Assembly: GCF_019429335.1 (NCBI RefSeq)
Contig: NZ_JAHYJB010000009.1
Coordinates: forward strand, 1 to 64,000
Direction: 5' to 3'
DNA length: 64,000 bases
Source of the DNA: Sulfurimonas sp.
Lineage (GTDB): Bacteria > Campylobacterota > Campylobacteria > Campylobacterales > Sulfurimonadaceae
Part shown: positions 37,505 through 45,831 of the stretch, piece after piece
How the letters are laid out: the number at the start of each line of letters is the position of its first letter
Position numbering within the stretch: position 1 is the stretch's first letter
Translations under genes and position numbers: made by a program
Notes under the pieces: generated by a model
Told to the model about the DNA's origin: nothing
The model's database searches: none
Seen by the model: only the letters and a program-made list of their open reading frames with translations

Positions 37505-39142
37505 TTACATCATTCCTGGCATACCGCCCATGCCGCCCATGCCACTCATATCAGGCATAGAAGGTTTTTCTTCAGGAAGTTCATATATTGCCGCTTCAGT
37601 TGTTAAAAGCAGGCTTGAGATAGAAGTAGCATTTGTAAGAGCTACGCGTCCGACTTTAAACGGGTCGATGATTCCGGCTTCAAACATATCGACATATTCG
37701 CCTGTTGCAGCATTAAAGCCTATATTCTCATTGCTAGCATTCTCAACTTCATTTACTACAACGCCTGCATCATAACCTGCATTTGTTGCTATCTGCTTCA
37801 GAGGAGCCTTTATAGCGCGTAAAATTATCTCTGCACCGATTTTTTGGTCACCGCTCAAATCTAGTTTTACTTTAGCAGCCGCACGAACAAGAGCAGCTCC
37901 TCCGCCTATCACGATACCCTCTTCAACTGCTGCTTTTGTAGCAGAGAGTGCATCATCAACGCGGTCTTTTTTCTCTTTCATCTCGGTCTCGCTTGACGCA
38001 CCGACTTTGATAACAGCAACGCCGCCTGAGAGTTTTGCCAAACGCTCTTGGAGTTTCTCTTTATCATACTCGCTTGTAGTCGAGCCGATTTGAACTTTAA
38101 TCTCAGCAATTCTAGCTTTAACAGCCTCAGCTTTACCTGCGCCGTTTACAATTACACTGTTGTCCTTGTCGATTACAACACGAGATGCTTGACCAAGATG
38201 CTGCAGAGTTGCAGCGCTCAATGTGTGTCCTGTCTCCTCAGCTATTACAGTACCGGCAGTTAAAACCGCTATATCTTGAAGCATAGCTTTTCTTCTGTCG
38301 CCAAAACCTGGAGCCTTAACGGCAGAGATATTTAAAACACCGCGAAGTTTGTTTACAACCAGAGTCGATAGCGCTTCTCCCTCTACATCTTCAGCGATGA
38401 TAAGAAGCGGACGAGAAGTTTTTTGAACCTGCTCTAAAACAGGAAGAAGGTCTTTTAGAGATGCTATCTTGCTGTCAACCAGTAAAATCCAAGGATTTTC
38501 TATCTCAGCCGTCATCTTCTCAGTATTTGTAATAAAGTACGGACTTAAATAACCGCGGTCAAACTGCATACCCTCAACAACGTCAAGCTCATCAACTATA
38601 CCTTTTGCCTCTTCAACAGTTATAACACCGTCCTGACCTACTCTCTCCATAGCTTCGGCTATCAAATTTCCGATTTGTTCATCAGAGTTTGCAGAGATAG
38701 TCGCAACTTGAGCTATATCTTTCTTGCCGTTGATTGTTTTGCTTGATGCTTTTAAGTGTGTCAAAATCGCTTCACAAGCCTTGTCCATACCGCGTTTAAC
38801 TTCGATAGGATTTGCACCAGCTGTTATGTTTCTAAGACCCTCACTAAAAATAGCATTTGCCAAAACTGTAGCCGTAGTCGTACCGTCTCCCGCCTCATCA
38901 GCAGTTTTTGAAGCTACATCTTTTACAAGAGTTGCACCCATATTTTCGAGTCTGTCTTTTAACTCAATTTCACGAGCAACAGAAACACCGTCTTTTGTTA
39001 TTACAGGATTACCATAACTTTTTTGAATCAAAACATTACGACCTCTCGGCCCCATTGTTACTTTTACTGCATCTGTTAGTTTTGCAACGCCGCGAGCAAT
39101 CGCATTACGTGCATTGTCTGAAAAAATTATCTCTTTTGCCAT
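37505..39142 (-). CDS. groEL: Chaperonin GroEL
   Basis: The 60-kDa folding chamber subunit, active with GroES and [29 protein letters not shown] (ATP site, with the catalytic Asp in GDGTTT) and the C-terminal [10 protein letters not shown] tail are intact. The length of 545 residues is normal. It follows groES by 16 bases and is closed by a strong terminator. Confidence 0.99.
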   Translation of the reverse strand: MAKEIIFSDNARNAIARGVAKLTDAVKVTMGPRGRNVLIQKSYGNPVITKDGVSVAREIELKDRLENMGATLVKDVASKTADEAGDGTTTATVLANAIFSEGLRNITAGANPIEVKRGMDKACEAILTHLKASSKTINGKKDIAQVATISANSDEQIGNLIAEAMERVGQDGVITVEEAKGIVDELDVVEGMQFDRGYLSPYFITNTEKMTAEIENPWILLVDSKIASLKDLLPVLEQVQKTSRPLLIIAEDVEGEALSTLVVNKLRGVLNISAVKAPGFGDRRKAMLQDIAVLTAGTVIAEETGHTLSAATLQHLGQASRVVIDKDNSVIVNGAGKAEAVKARIAEIKVQIGSTTSEYDKEKLQERLAKLSGGVAVIKVGASSETEMKEKKDRVDDALSATKAAVEEGIVIGGGAALVRAAAKVKLDLSGDQKIGAEIILRAIKAPLKQIATNAGYDAGVVVNEVENASNENIGFNAATGEYVDMFEAGIIDPFKVGRVALTNATSISSLLLTTEAAIYELPEEKPSMPDMSGMGGMGGMPGMM

Positions 39143-39158
39143 TAAAAATCCTTTAAAT

Positions 39159-39419
39159 TTATTTTACAATTCCAAAAATATCTTTTGTTTCTAAAACTAG
39201 AAACTTTCCGCCCTCAAGTGAAACTTCACTACCGGAATATTTGCCAAAAACCACAACGTCACCACACGCAAGTTCGCTAACTTCTTTGCTTACTGCTACG
39301 ACTTCGCCACGTGATGGCTTCTCTTGCGCATTATCAGGAATAATAATACCACTGCTTGTAGTATTTGCCTCTTCTACTCTTTTTACTAAGACTCTTTCGC
39401 CTAACGGTTGAAAATTCAT
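39159..39419 (-). CDS. groES: Co-chaperonin GroES
   Basis: An 86-residue cap protein. [14 protein letters not shown], the mobile loop [21 protein letters not shown] and [11 protein letters not shown] are typical. AAGGAGTC is an optimal ribosome site before the ATG. It is the first gene of groESL. Confidence 0.98.
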   Translation of the reverse strand: MNFQPLGERVLVKRVEEANTTSSGIIIPDNAQEKPSRGEVVAVSKEVSELACGDVVVFGKYSGSEVSLEGGKFLVLETKDIFGIVK

Positions 39420-39453
39420 TTTGACTCCTTAAATAATATAATTTGCAACGCGA

Positions 39454-39482
39454 ATTTTATACAAATAAGGTAACAAAGTCAA
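39454..39482 (-). promoter_or_regulatory. groESL promoter
   Basis: On the minus strand TTGACT (39482-39477) and TAAAAT (39459-39454) are 17 bases apart, about 35 bases before the groES ATG. I looked for a CIRCE inverted repeat (HrcA) and a HAIR site (HspR) and saw neither here, so any heat-shock control would act through other sites. Confidence 0.6.
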
Positions 39483-39619
39483 TGTCTTAGCCAATATGAC
39501 TAAAGTTAGTTTATAGGATATTATAAACTTTGTTGAGGGTAAATGTACATATCTATTAACTCTAAAATATCTTTTTTGCTGGCTTTTCGTATCTTAGGTT
39601 ATTTAAAGTTTAATATGTA

Positions 39620-39625
39620 TATAAT
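39620..39625 (+). promoter_or_regulatory. -10 box of tRNA-Met
   Basis: TATAAT lies 17 bases before the tRNA. In the integrated state this is the nearest visible promoter upstream of the integrase body, so read-through from the tRNA could supply low integrase transcription. Confidence 0.6.
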
Positions 39626-39642
39626 TCTGCCTCTTAAAAGAT

Positions 39643-39719
39643 GTCAGGGTAGCTCAGCTGGTTAGAGCACTGGTCTCATAAGCCGGGGGTCGGGGGTTCA
39701 AGTCCCCCCTCTGACACCA
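39643..39719 (+). tRNA. tRNA-Met (CAT), integration target
   Basis: The acceptor stem GTCAGGG pairs with CTCTGAC (one G-U). The anticodon loop CTCATAA gives CAT, the D-arm is AGCTCAGCTGGTTAGAGC, the T-arm GGGGGTTCAAGTCCCCC, and CCA is encoded. The normal first acceptor pair speaks against initiator tRNA; elongator Met is likely and Ile(CAT) is not excluded. Its last 12 bases are repeated at 48877-48888, marking it as the attachment site of the following element, which leaves the tRNA intact. Confidence 0.93.
39708..39719 (+). repeat. attL core (12 bp)
   Basis: CCTCTGACACCA, the 3' acceptor strand and CCA of tRNA-Met. It is identical to 48877-48888. Confidence 0.85.
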
Positions 39720-39766
39720 AGAGAAACTGTCTACAAACTCCGATTTCATTGGACTTAAACACAATC

Positions 39767-39790
39767 ATGACAACTTTAAAACAACTTAAA
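39767..39790 (+). repeat. 24-bp direct repeat, left copy (possible integrase arm site)
   Basis: It is identical to 48790-48813 and begins ATGACAACTTTAAAAC. It is itself two imperfect ACAACTT(T)AAA units. In the integrase frame it encodes MTTLKQLK. In the circle the two copies would lie on either side of the attP core, 48 bases to its right and about 63 to its left, as recombinase arm sites do. Confidence 0.6.
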
Positions 39791-41233
39791 CGAATAGAAC
39801 AACTTTTAGAAGATAACAGACTTCTAAATAACAAATATTTAACTTTTAAGAATAATGTTTATTACTTTGTTATAAAGATAAACGATTACACTTTTAAGAA
39901 ATCACTTAAAACAGATAATTTCACTTATTCTAATCTACTAAAATATAAAATCTTAGAAGTGATTAGAAAGATTAAAAATGATGATAATGAATTAGATGTA
40001 TTAAAAGACACTAAAAATTCTTATTACACTATTAATAATCTCGGAGGAAATGGTTTAATCTTAACACCTGAAAATGAAGAAGAAAGATTACTTTTAAGTG
40101 AGATAGAGAAGACTATTATTAAGAAGATTAAACTTATAAGTAAAGATAAGAAAGTAAGTGTAAGTCAAGAAGAAACAAGAGATATACAGACTTTAAAGAA
40201 GTCTTGTGATAAGTATATAGATTTCAAATCTCTTCTTGTAGATAATAGAGTTATGATGAAATATAGACAATCAATAGAGTATTTATTTATTTTTTTTGGA
40301 GAAAAAAAACTAATTAAAGATATTACAATTCAAGAGTGTAATGATTTTAGAACTTTTTTAATGAAAGTTCCAGTAAGATGGAAATCTAAGATAGATTTAA
40401 AAGATAAAAATTTAAAACTTATGATTGATAAAAAAATGAAAATTTTAGATAAATATGAAAAAGTTAATATTAAAACAGTAGATGAAATTATAGTAAAAAC
40501 AAAAAGTATTTTTGAATATTTTTTAGATAATACTTTAATATATAAAAATCCCTTTAGTAAAATGTCAAAATTAAACACTAAATTTACAAAAAAAAGAGAT
40601 TTTAGTGAATTAGAAAGTAGTTTAATTCTAAAATACATGAAAAATAAAAAACTAAATCAAGAATTCAACTTTTTTAAATTTGGTTTAATGAGTGGTTTAA
40701 GAAGAGGAGAAATTTTAAGTATTAGATTAAAAGATATTGATTTTAAAAATAAAACTATATATATCAATGGAACTAAAACAGAAAATTCTAAAAGATTGAT
40801 GTTTATTCACGAAGATTTAATATCTACTATTAAAGAACAAATTATAGATAAAAATAGAGAAGATTTACTTTTTTATAATGAAAAAGAATGGACTAAACTT
40901 ACAGAAAAATATAGAGAAGAAAAAGTAGGAGGAATAATAAACGAAATTATAAAAATCGTTGTTGGAGAAAATGTTAAAAAATTCTTAGATATTCATAGTT
41001 TAAGAAAAAGTTTTACTCAAATTATACATTTAAGTAATGAATTTACACATTTAGAAGTTCAAACTATTTTAGGACATTCTACTAAAAACGATGTTACAGA
41101 CACACATTATATCTTAGGTAAAAGAGATTATAAATCAATGTTAGAAAAAATAAATAATATTGATTTTACTAATTTTCTCGAAGTTCAAAAAATACAAGAT
41201 AAATTTGATGAAGAAGTATTAGAATTCTGTTAA
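39767..41233 (+). CDS. int: Tyrosine recombinase (integrase), 5' end displaced by integration
   Basis: It has an N-terminal arm-binding-like region (YLTFKNNVYYFVIKINDYTF) and a SAM-like core-binding domain. The catalytic domain holds R (GLRRGE), HSLR (H-x-x-R), LGH and the nucleophile Tyr in DTHYILG. All catalytic positions are present. No ribosome site precedes ATG 39767 or TTG 39749, yet the frame is open right through the att core into the tRNA. Joined across the 12-bp core to 48828-48888, the frame is continuous and gains a start with AAGGA upstream: 525 codons including the stop. So this is the body of a gene whose start lies at the other end of the element. It ends convergently with the translocase gene, overlapping by 4 bases. 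Confidence 0.9.
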   Translation: MTTLKQLKRIEQLLEDNRLLNNKYLTFKNNVYYFVIKINDYTFKKSLKTDNFTYSNLLKYKILEVIRKIKNDDNELDVLKDTKNSYYTINNLGGNGLILTPENEEERLLLSEIEKTIIKKIKLISKDKKVSVSQEETRDIQTLKKSCDKYIDFKSLLVDNRVMMKYRQSIEYLFIFFGEKKLIKDITIQECNDFRTFLMKVPVRWKSKIDLKDKNLKLMIDKKMKILDKYEKVNIKTVDEIIVKTKSIFEYFLDNTLIYKNPFSKMSKLNTKFTKKRDFSELESSLILKYMKNKKLNQEFNFFKFGLMSGLRRGEILSIRLKDIDFKNKTIYINGTKTENSKRLMFIHEDLISTIKEQIIDKNREDLLFYNEKEWTKLTEKYREEKVGGIINEIIKIVVGENVKKFLDIHSLRKSFTQIIHLSNEFTHLEVQTILGHSTKNDVTDTHYILGKRDYKSMLEKINNIDFTNFLEVQKIQDKFDEEVLEFC

Positions 41234-43380
41234 ATATACTTCTTTACTTCATTATGAAGTTCTTTTAATAATTCTAATATTATGTCTTCTTTTGTATCAC
41301 TTTTAAATAATCTTGTAATTTTATCAGTCTCTTTATAAAACTTTTTTCTTATTTTTTCATCTTTGATTTTAGAAATTAAATCTCTAAACATTTTAATTTT
41401 TTCTTTAATGTCTTTATCAAGTTCTTTATTTTCATTTTTTAACTCTTCTTCTATAATTTTAATTTCGTCTTCAATATCGACTACTTCTTCTTCGTCCATT
41501 TCTTCGATTTTTTCTAAAATTAGATTTGTAAGTTCTGTATTCGTTTCGTCAAACTTCATTTTATTATCTTCTATAAATTTTTTAATATCGTCTTTTTTAC
41601 TTTTAAATACTTTACCTTTTTCAAAGTTTTCTAATTCTTCTTTTATCTTATTTTGTAAATCTAATAATAATTGAAATTCTTTATCGTCTCTTACAACAAC
41701 TTCATTTATTATAACTTTTTCGTAAACTTCATTAATAAGATTATTTGTTCTACATTTATTGTATATTTCTTTAAAACTCTCTATTTGATTATTTACTTTT
41801 ACTTGTATATCGTTTATAACACCTTGTTTTACTAAATTACTTAACATTAAATTTTTATCTATGTATTTATGTAGTTCTTCATTTTTAAATAGTTCTATTA
41901 ACTCTTCATATCTATCTTTTACTTTCATATTATGAATGTATGATTGAGTAATTATCATTTTTTCTAATTGTGTTCGTAATTGAGTTACAACTTTAATTTT
42001 ATCTTCTTCAGTAAGAATATCTATAACATCTTTTTGAGAAGTAAATACACCTCTTAAAACTTTATATACGACACCTTTTTGATTAGATTCTGTTTCATCT
42101 CTTAACACTTTAACACCAATTGGAAAATACTCAGGATTACATTTCAATTCTTCAAGTTTTTCATTTGAAATAGACTTATTTATACTTGGTTTATCGTCAG
42201 TTTTTAGAATACATCTCGTTATACACATCGCCAAAGTCGAAGATGATACATGTTCAGTAGTTGATATCTGAGAATAGAAATTCATATACATATTCATACT
42301 TCTACCAACTGTCATTATTTTGTCAAGTTTATTTAAAGTATCATCATATTTATCTCTCATTACTTTATCTGTAAATTTAGTTAGTGATAATTGTCCAAAT
42401 TCATCTACAATACTTAAAATTAAAGGTTCATCACTGAATTCTAAACCATTTTCAACACATTTTTTATTTCTTTCCATCATAATATTATAAAATTCTGTTA
42501 TAAAATTCATAAATTCTTCAACATTAGTATTTACTTTAACTTTATTGTTAAACATACTATCATATTTTTTTAACTCCATACCTCCTTTTAAATCCGTCAA
42601 ATATAACTTTTCTATGTATTTAATACCAGTTTCATTTTCTAATTTCAAATGATATAAAATACTTATTAATTTTAGTCTTATATCTGTAGATTTCCCTGAA
42701 CCAGTGGTTCCTGTTGAATATATATGTGTTTGTTTAAAAATAGAAGTATAATAAGGAATTCCTTGTTTATCGAAACCTTCTAAAATTTGTCCTTTCTTCA
42801 AAAAATCAATTGAAAATTTATAATCTTTAAACGGACTTTTTAACCTAATTCCCATCATATTTTTTGAAATTACATAAGGTTCAAAATAGTCTTTTTCTGT
42901 ATTTATACTTAAAAATTGTTGAATATTTTGTATCTTTTTACTATCAGTGTAATTTTTACTTTCTATAAAACCAAAATTATTTTTATATATTATTTCACCT
43001 TTTTCTTTATCATAACTATGAAATTTATCATATATCTTTTCATTACTATTATTATTGTCATTTTGATAAAAACCTAATTTTTGAGGTAATTCTTTATATT
43101 TCTTAATATCTCCAATTGAAAAAATTGTATCACTACTTGAAAACTTTATAAAATATAATATTGTAATTGTTATAAATGTATAAAAAATTATATTTAATTC
43201 GTGATGTTGATTTTGTCTTATGTTAAAAACATAATGATATAAATTAGTGTTTATTCTATGATTTTGATAATATTCATATAATAAAAAATATATTGATACT
43301 AAGAAAATAGTAGTAATAAAACTTAAAAATACACTTGTAAATAATATATTATTAAAATCTTTTTGATTCTTCTTAGACAT
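41230..43380 (-). CDS. FtsK/HerA-type DNA translocase, membrane-anchored
   Basis: This 716-residue protein has two N-terminal membrane helices (about 13-36 and 61-80). The ATPase has Walker A STGTTGSGKST (about 222-232), the FtsK-like LTDLKGGMEL block, MMERN, and Walker B LILSIVDEFG (about 320-329). A long, highly charged coiled-coil tail (about 530-716) follows. FtsK-like pumps on small mobile elements act as coupling proteins or conjugative translocases (TraB, TcpA, ConQ types). It lacks the FtsK gamma domain. Start overlaps the preceding gene by 8 bases, suggesting joint function. Whether it moves DNA through a helper secretion channel or by itself is unknown. Confidence 0.85.
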   Translation of the reverse strand: MSKKNQKDFNNILFTSVFLSFITTIFLVSIYFLLYEYYQNHRINTNLYHYVFNIRQNQHHELNIIFYTFITITILYFIKFSSSDTIFSIGDIKKYKELPQKLGFYQNDNNNSNEKIYDKFHSYDKEKGEIIYKNNFGFIESKNYTDSKKIQNIQQFLSINTEKDYFEPYVISKNMMGIRLKSPFKDYKFSIDFLKKGQILEGFDKQGIPYYTSIFKQTHIYSTGTTGSGKSTDIRLKLISILYHLKLENETGIKYIEKLYLTDLKGGMELKKYDSMFNNKVKVNTNVEEFMNFITEFYNIMMERNKKCVENGLEFSDEPLILSIVDEFGQLSLTKFTDKVMRDKYDDTLNKLDKIMTVGRSMNMYMNFYSQISTTEHVSSSTLAMCITRCILKTDDKPSINKSISNEKLEELKCNPEYFPIGVKVLRDETESNQKGVVYKVLRGVFTSQKDVIDILTEEDKIKVVTQLRTQLEKMIITQSYIHNMKVKDRYEELIELFKNEELHKYIDKNLMLSNLVKQGVINDIQVKVNNQIESFKEIYNKCRTNNLINEVYEKVIINEVVVRDDKEFQLLLDLQNKIKEELENFEKGKVFKSKKDDIKKFIEDNKMKFDETNTELTNLILEKIEEMDEEEVVDIEDEIKIIEEELKNENKELDKDIKEKIKMFRDLISKIKDEKIRKKFYKETDKITRLFKSDTKEDIILELLKELHNEVKKYI

Positions 43381-43738
43381 AATATTTTCCTACATTATAA
43401 GTTTTTTCTAGAATAATATCTTGTTCTATTTTTATTAATTTCATTGTTTTAGATTTTATATCATTGAAGTTATAATCTAATGTTTGAAAGTCTTTTCTTG
43501 TTTTTTTCTCATTTTCAAAATCATAAAATTCAAAGACTTCAACACTTCTTGTGTTTGTATTTACTAATAATAAAACTTTATAGTTTCTATCTATTCTTGT
43601 TTTTTTTAAACCACCGAGTCCACTTTTGACATAAGATAACATACAATCAACATTTACTTTTCCTACGTAACCTTTATTAAATCCGTTTGGTTTAATTTCA
43701 CTATATCTTTTTTGAAATATTTCAACATGAAAATCCAT
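43373..43738 (-). CDS. Element protein of unknown function, coupled to the translocase
   Basis: This 121-residue, beta-rich protein (YVGKVNVDCMLSYVKSG, VLLLVNTNTRSVEVFEFYDF) has no signal peptide or membrane helix. Its end overlaps the translocase start by 8 bases. It has a strong AAGGAG ribosome site and its own promoter module at 43771-43798. It may be a DNA-binding or accessory factor for the translocase, which is an inference from coupling alone. Confidence 0.65.
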   Translation of the reverse strand: MDFHVEIFQKRYSEIKPNGFNKGYVGKVNVDCMLSYVKSGLGGLKKTRIDRNYKVLLLVNTNTRSVEVFEFYDFENEKKTRKDFQTLDYNFNDIKSKTMKLIKIEQDIILEKTYNVGKYYV

Positions 43739-43770
43739 TTTTTATTCTCCTTTTTTTGTTCTATTAAACT

Positions 43771-43798
43771 ATTATAAAAACTTTTTAGTTTTTTCCAA
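43771..43798 (-). promoter_or_regulatory. Element promoter module a
   Basis: On the minus strand TTGGAA (43798-43793) and TATAAT (43776-43771) are 16 bases apart, followed by AGTTTAATA. It matches the modules at 44022, 45077-45204 and 46584 and lies 33 bases before the 121-residue gene. It overlaps the end of the 46-residue gene. Confidence 0.65.
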
Positions 43799-43912
43799 AT
43801 TTTTCGTTAATTTCTTTTTTTTCGTTTTTAATAGTAATTTTCTTAATTTATTTATATCAATTTCTAAGAAATCTATTTCTACTTCATTTTTTATTTTATA
43901 GTCATTTTTCAT
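43772..43912 (-). CDS. 46-residue Lys-rich small protein
   Basis: Reads MKNDYKIKNEVEIDFLEIDI, then a strongly basic helix (NKLRKLLLKTKKKKLTKNLE). GAGGA lies 8 bases before the ATG, within the end of the 25-residue gene, and only one base separates the two. The acidic-then-basic make-up suggests a nucleic-acid-binding or partner-binding peptide. Too short for standard gene finders; no family known. Confidence 0.55.
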   Translation of the reverse strand: MKNDYKIKNEVEIDFLEIDINKLRKLLLKTKKKKLTKNLEKTKKFL

Positions 43913-43913
43913 T

Positions 43914-43991
43914 TTAAAGTCCTCTTATTTCGATTATTTTTACTATTTGACTTAATATTATAAGTCCTACTATTAAAATTATTTCTAACAT
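43914..43991 (-). CDS. 25-residue single-helix membrane peptide
   Basis: MLEIILIVGLIILSQIVKII then EIRGL and a stop, almost entirely a membrane helix. AAGGA lies 9 bases before the ATG, and the element promoter module at 44022-44049 stands directly upstream, so it is the first gene of that transcript. Such tiny membrane peptides occur as phage structural proteins, holin-like or toxin peptides, or translocase regulators. Which applies cannot be told. Confidence 0.55.
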   Translation of the reverse strand: MLEIILIVGLIILSQIVKIIEIRGL

Positions 43992-44021
43992 TTTTTAATC
44001 CTTTTTTATGTATATATAACT

Positions 44022-44103
44022 ATTATAATAAAAAAATAGTATTTTCCAAGAAATTTTCCAAAGAATTTTAAAATTTGTAAATTAGTACGATTTTTAGGAG
44101 TTT
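44022..44103 (-). promoter_or_regulatory. Duplicated 82-bp promoter/operator module b
   Basis: On the minus strand: a 12-base block (44103-44092), 7 variable bases, a 25-base block (44084-44060), 10 bases, TTGGAA (44049-44044), 16 bases, TATAAT (44027-44022), then AGTTATATA. Every element recurs at 46584-46665 with identical spacing (a constant offset of 2562) and both long blocks are identical in sequence. It drives the 25- and 46-residue genes. The 25-base block contains the palindrome AATTTTAAAATT, a possible operator. Confidence 0.75.
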
Positions 44104-44164
44104 ATTTAAAGTGTGTTTTTTAGTATTTTTTGTTATCTTCTAATATTTTTATATTATTATTGAA

Positions 44165-44263
44165 TTATTTATGTATTTCTAAATATCTATCACAAACATA
44201 AAAGTGAAAACCTTTTAAACCTTTTATAATTATTACTTTTTTACATTCAACACATTTAAACAT
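44165..44263 (-). CDS. 32-residue CxxC small protein
   Basis: MFKCVECKKVIIIKGLKGFH then FYVCDRYLEIHK. A CxxC pair plus a later Cys and two His suggest a small zinc-binding knuckle. AAGGAG lies 8 bases before the ATG and is one of the best ribosome sites in the element. It starts 15 bases after the 52-residue gene. No family known. Confidence 0.55.
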   Translation of the reverse strand: MFKCVECKKVIIIKGLKGFHFYVCDRYLEIHK

Positions 44264-44277
44264 TTTATTCTCCTTTT

Positions 44278-44436
44278 TTATATATTATTTTTATATTTTT
44301 CTCTCTTTTGTTTTCTTTCTTCTCTTTCTTCTATCTCTATCATTAAAATCATTTTTATATAATGTTTTATCATTTCGTTACATTCATTTATTTTGATTTC
44401 ATAATTTTTTATATCTCTAAATTTTAAATCATTCAT
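44278..44436 (-). CDS. 52-residue charged helical small protein
   Basis: Starts MNDLKFRDIKNYEIKINEC and continues as a long Glu/Lys/Arg-rich helix (IEIEERE, KQKREKY) to TAA. AAGGAT precedes the ATG. It lies 19 bases after the barrel-like gene in the same transcript. It is probably a coiled-coil; function unknown. Confidence 0.55.
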   Translation of the reverse strand: MNDLKFRDIKNYEIKINECNEMIKHYIKMILMIEIEEREERKQKREKYKNNI

Positions 44437-44455
44437 TTTATTATCCTTTCGTAAG

Positions 44456-44902
44456 TTAAAAACTATAACTTACTGTTAAGATAAAATCGTCTTCTCGTTT
44501 TTTAATATCTAACATAAGATTTCTATTATAAATAAATGACACTTTTGGAGTTATATAATTAACATAATCGTATAATAAATCCCATCCAACACGTCCAACT
44601 TCTACACCTAAACCACAATTATATTTCGATGTCAAAATATCGTTTTTATAAACAATTCCATGTAGAGAAATAGCCCTATCTTCGTCATTTGTCAAAATTT
44701 CGAAGTTCATTCCAACTAAAAAATTATCTTTTATTCCATCTAAACCTACATTGACAATAGTTCCTACCATGTCGATTTTTTCACCATTTTCTTCAATTTC
44801 ATTAATTTTTACAAAACTAACTCCAACTTTTGGACTTATTTCAATTTCATTTCCAAATAAACTTACACTTATAAACACTATTCCTAATAATATTTTTTTC
44901 AC
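44456..44902 (-). CDS. Exported outer-membrane-barrel-like protein of the element
   Basis: Signal peptide MKKILLGIVFISVSLFGNE is followed by alternating amphipathic strands (VGVSFVKIN, FLVGMNFEIL, CGLGVEVGRVGWDLLYDY) and a terminal VSYSF ending in Phe. This matches an 8-strand outer-membrane barrel (148 residues). An outer-membrane protein on a mobile element may be a receptor-blocking, immunity or surface-exclusion factor; this is inference. It follows the preceding exported-protein gene by 1 base. Confidence 0.65.
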   Translation of the reverse strand: MKKILLGIVFISVSLFGNEIEISPKVGVSFVKINEIEENGEKIDMVGTIVNVGLDGIKDNFLVGMNFEILTNDEDRAISLHGIVYKNDILTSKYNCGLGVEVGRVGWDLLYDYVNYITPKVSFIYNRNLMLDIKKREDDFILTVSYSF

Positions 44903-44903
44903 T

Positions 44904-45113
44904 TTATTCTCCTTTATTTTTTAAATAATCTTGAAGAATAATAAAACATTTTTCTTCTTCTTCTTTGTTAGATACATAATTTTCGTTATAATCAAAATCT
45001 TGTGACAATTTTAAACATTTATCAATTTCTTCTTTATTTTGTTCGATTTTCCAATCTCCGAATAAACTACTATACCCCATCAACATTACTAATATTAAAC
45101 TTGTTTTTTTCAT
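44904..45113 (-). CDS. Small exported protein with two cysteines
   Basis: A 69-residue product with signal peptide MKKTSLILVMLMGYSSLFGD. The mature part is charged, with two Cys (DKCLKLSQDF and EEKCFIIL) that could form one disulfide, giving a small helical hairpin. It is paired with the barrel-like gene 1 base downstream and driven by promoter module c. Unknown family. Confidence 0.6.
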   Translation of the reverse strand: MKKTSLILVMLMGYSSLFGDWKIEQNKEEIDKCLKLSQDFDYNENYVSNKEEEEKCFIILQDYLKNKGE

Positions 45114-45204
45114 TTTTTTTTCCTTTTTTGTATTATTGTTTATAAAGAGATTTAAAATTTTTCTCTCTATATAACTATTGTAATAAATAAATATTTTTTT
45201 CCAA
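45077..45204 (-). promoter_or_regulatory. Element promoter module c with leader hairpin
   Basis: TTGGAA (45204-45199) and TACAAT (45082 is a coding position; the box itself is 45182-45177) are 16 bases apart, followed by AGTTATATA. The leader then holds GAGA/TCTC arms followed by TTTAT, resembling the leader of module e (AAAGAG/CTCTTTAT). A weaker copy with 18-base spacing stands further upstream (45275-45270 and 45251-45246), inside the end of the 113-residue gene. Confidence 0.6.
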
Positions 45205-45243
45205 ATTTTTTAATTAAAAATTGTGAAATTCTTTTTTATATAA

Positions 45244-45585
45244 CTATTGTAATAAGAGATAATTGAATATTCCAAGTTCTAACTCTTTGTCTATTCCAAA
45301 TAAAATAAAAAAAATAGTAGAAATTATTGTTAGTATTAAATTCAATATTTGATTGTTTTTATTTTCCATATTTAACCATTTTCCTAATACCACATTTAAC
45401 ATTTTGTAAACCATTGTTAAAAAAACAGAAATTAATAAAAAGTGTATAATTCGAAATGGAGTTTGTAAAATTTTATTTTCAGTCCACTCAACCATTATTT
45501 CTCTTGTTTTTTCATCAAAATTCTCTATTAAACCTTTTCCTTTAGACATATTGTCTATATTGTTCTGAATACCCATTTTAAACAT
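45244..45585 (-). CDS. Element membrane protein, 2-3 helices
   Basis: This 113-residue protein has a soluble start (NNIDNMSKGKGLIENFDEK) and hydrophobic segments at about 41-66 (FRIIHFLLISVFLTMVYKM), 78-96 and perhaps the end. Its start overlaps the previous gene by 8 bases. No homology recognised. With the exported proteins downstream it forms an envelope-directed group. Confidence 0.6.
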   Translation of the reverse strand: MFKMGIQNNIDNMSKGKGLIENFDEKTREIMVEWTENKILQTPFRIIHFLLISVFLTMVYKMLNVVLGKWLNMENKNNQILNLILTIISTIFFILFGIDKELELGIFNYLLLQ

Positions 45586-45799
45586 CCTTGTAGTAAAATC
45601 TATTTACTGTTTTTAATTTTTCTTTTTTATCTATAATTTTTTCTATTTCTAATATTGTTTCTTCTATATATGTACTATAAATATCAGAGAGATTTAAACT
45701 CATATCTTTAATTTTTTTTGATACTCTGTCGTAATCTTCTCTATTTACTAAAATCTTTATCTCTTTATATTTTTCTTTATCAAATAATCTTTTTCTCAT
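45578..45799 (-). CDS. Small charged protein, possible RHH regulator
   Basis: This 73-residue protein has a strand-like EIKILVNREDYDRVSKKI then helices (LNLSDIYSTYIEETILEIE). The pattern of one strand and two helices resembles ribbon-helix-helix regulators or relaxosome accessory proteins, though no signature is strong enough to be sure. It could bind the repeated promoter modules. It overlaps the membrane-protein gene by 8 bases. Confidence 0.5.
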   Translation of the reverse strand: MRKRLFDKEKYKEIKILVNREDYDRVSKKIKDMSLNLSDIYSTYIEETILEIEKIIDKKEKLKTVNRFYYKDV

Positions 45800-45831
45800 T
45801 TTTTACCCTTTTTAAACTAATTCATTAAGAA

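Noticed and set aside
39420-39500. CIRCE or HAIR heat-shock operator upstream of groES
   Set aside because: No TTAGCACTC/GAGTGCTAA or CTTGAGT/ACTCAAG pair is present.
43741-44455. Treating this 700-base gap in the element as non-coding
   Set aside because: Four small frames with good ribosome sites fill most of it on the minus strand.
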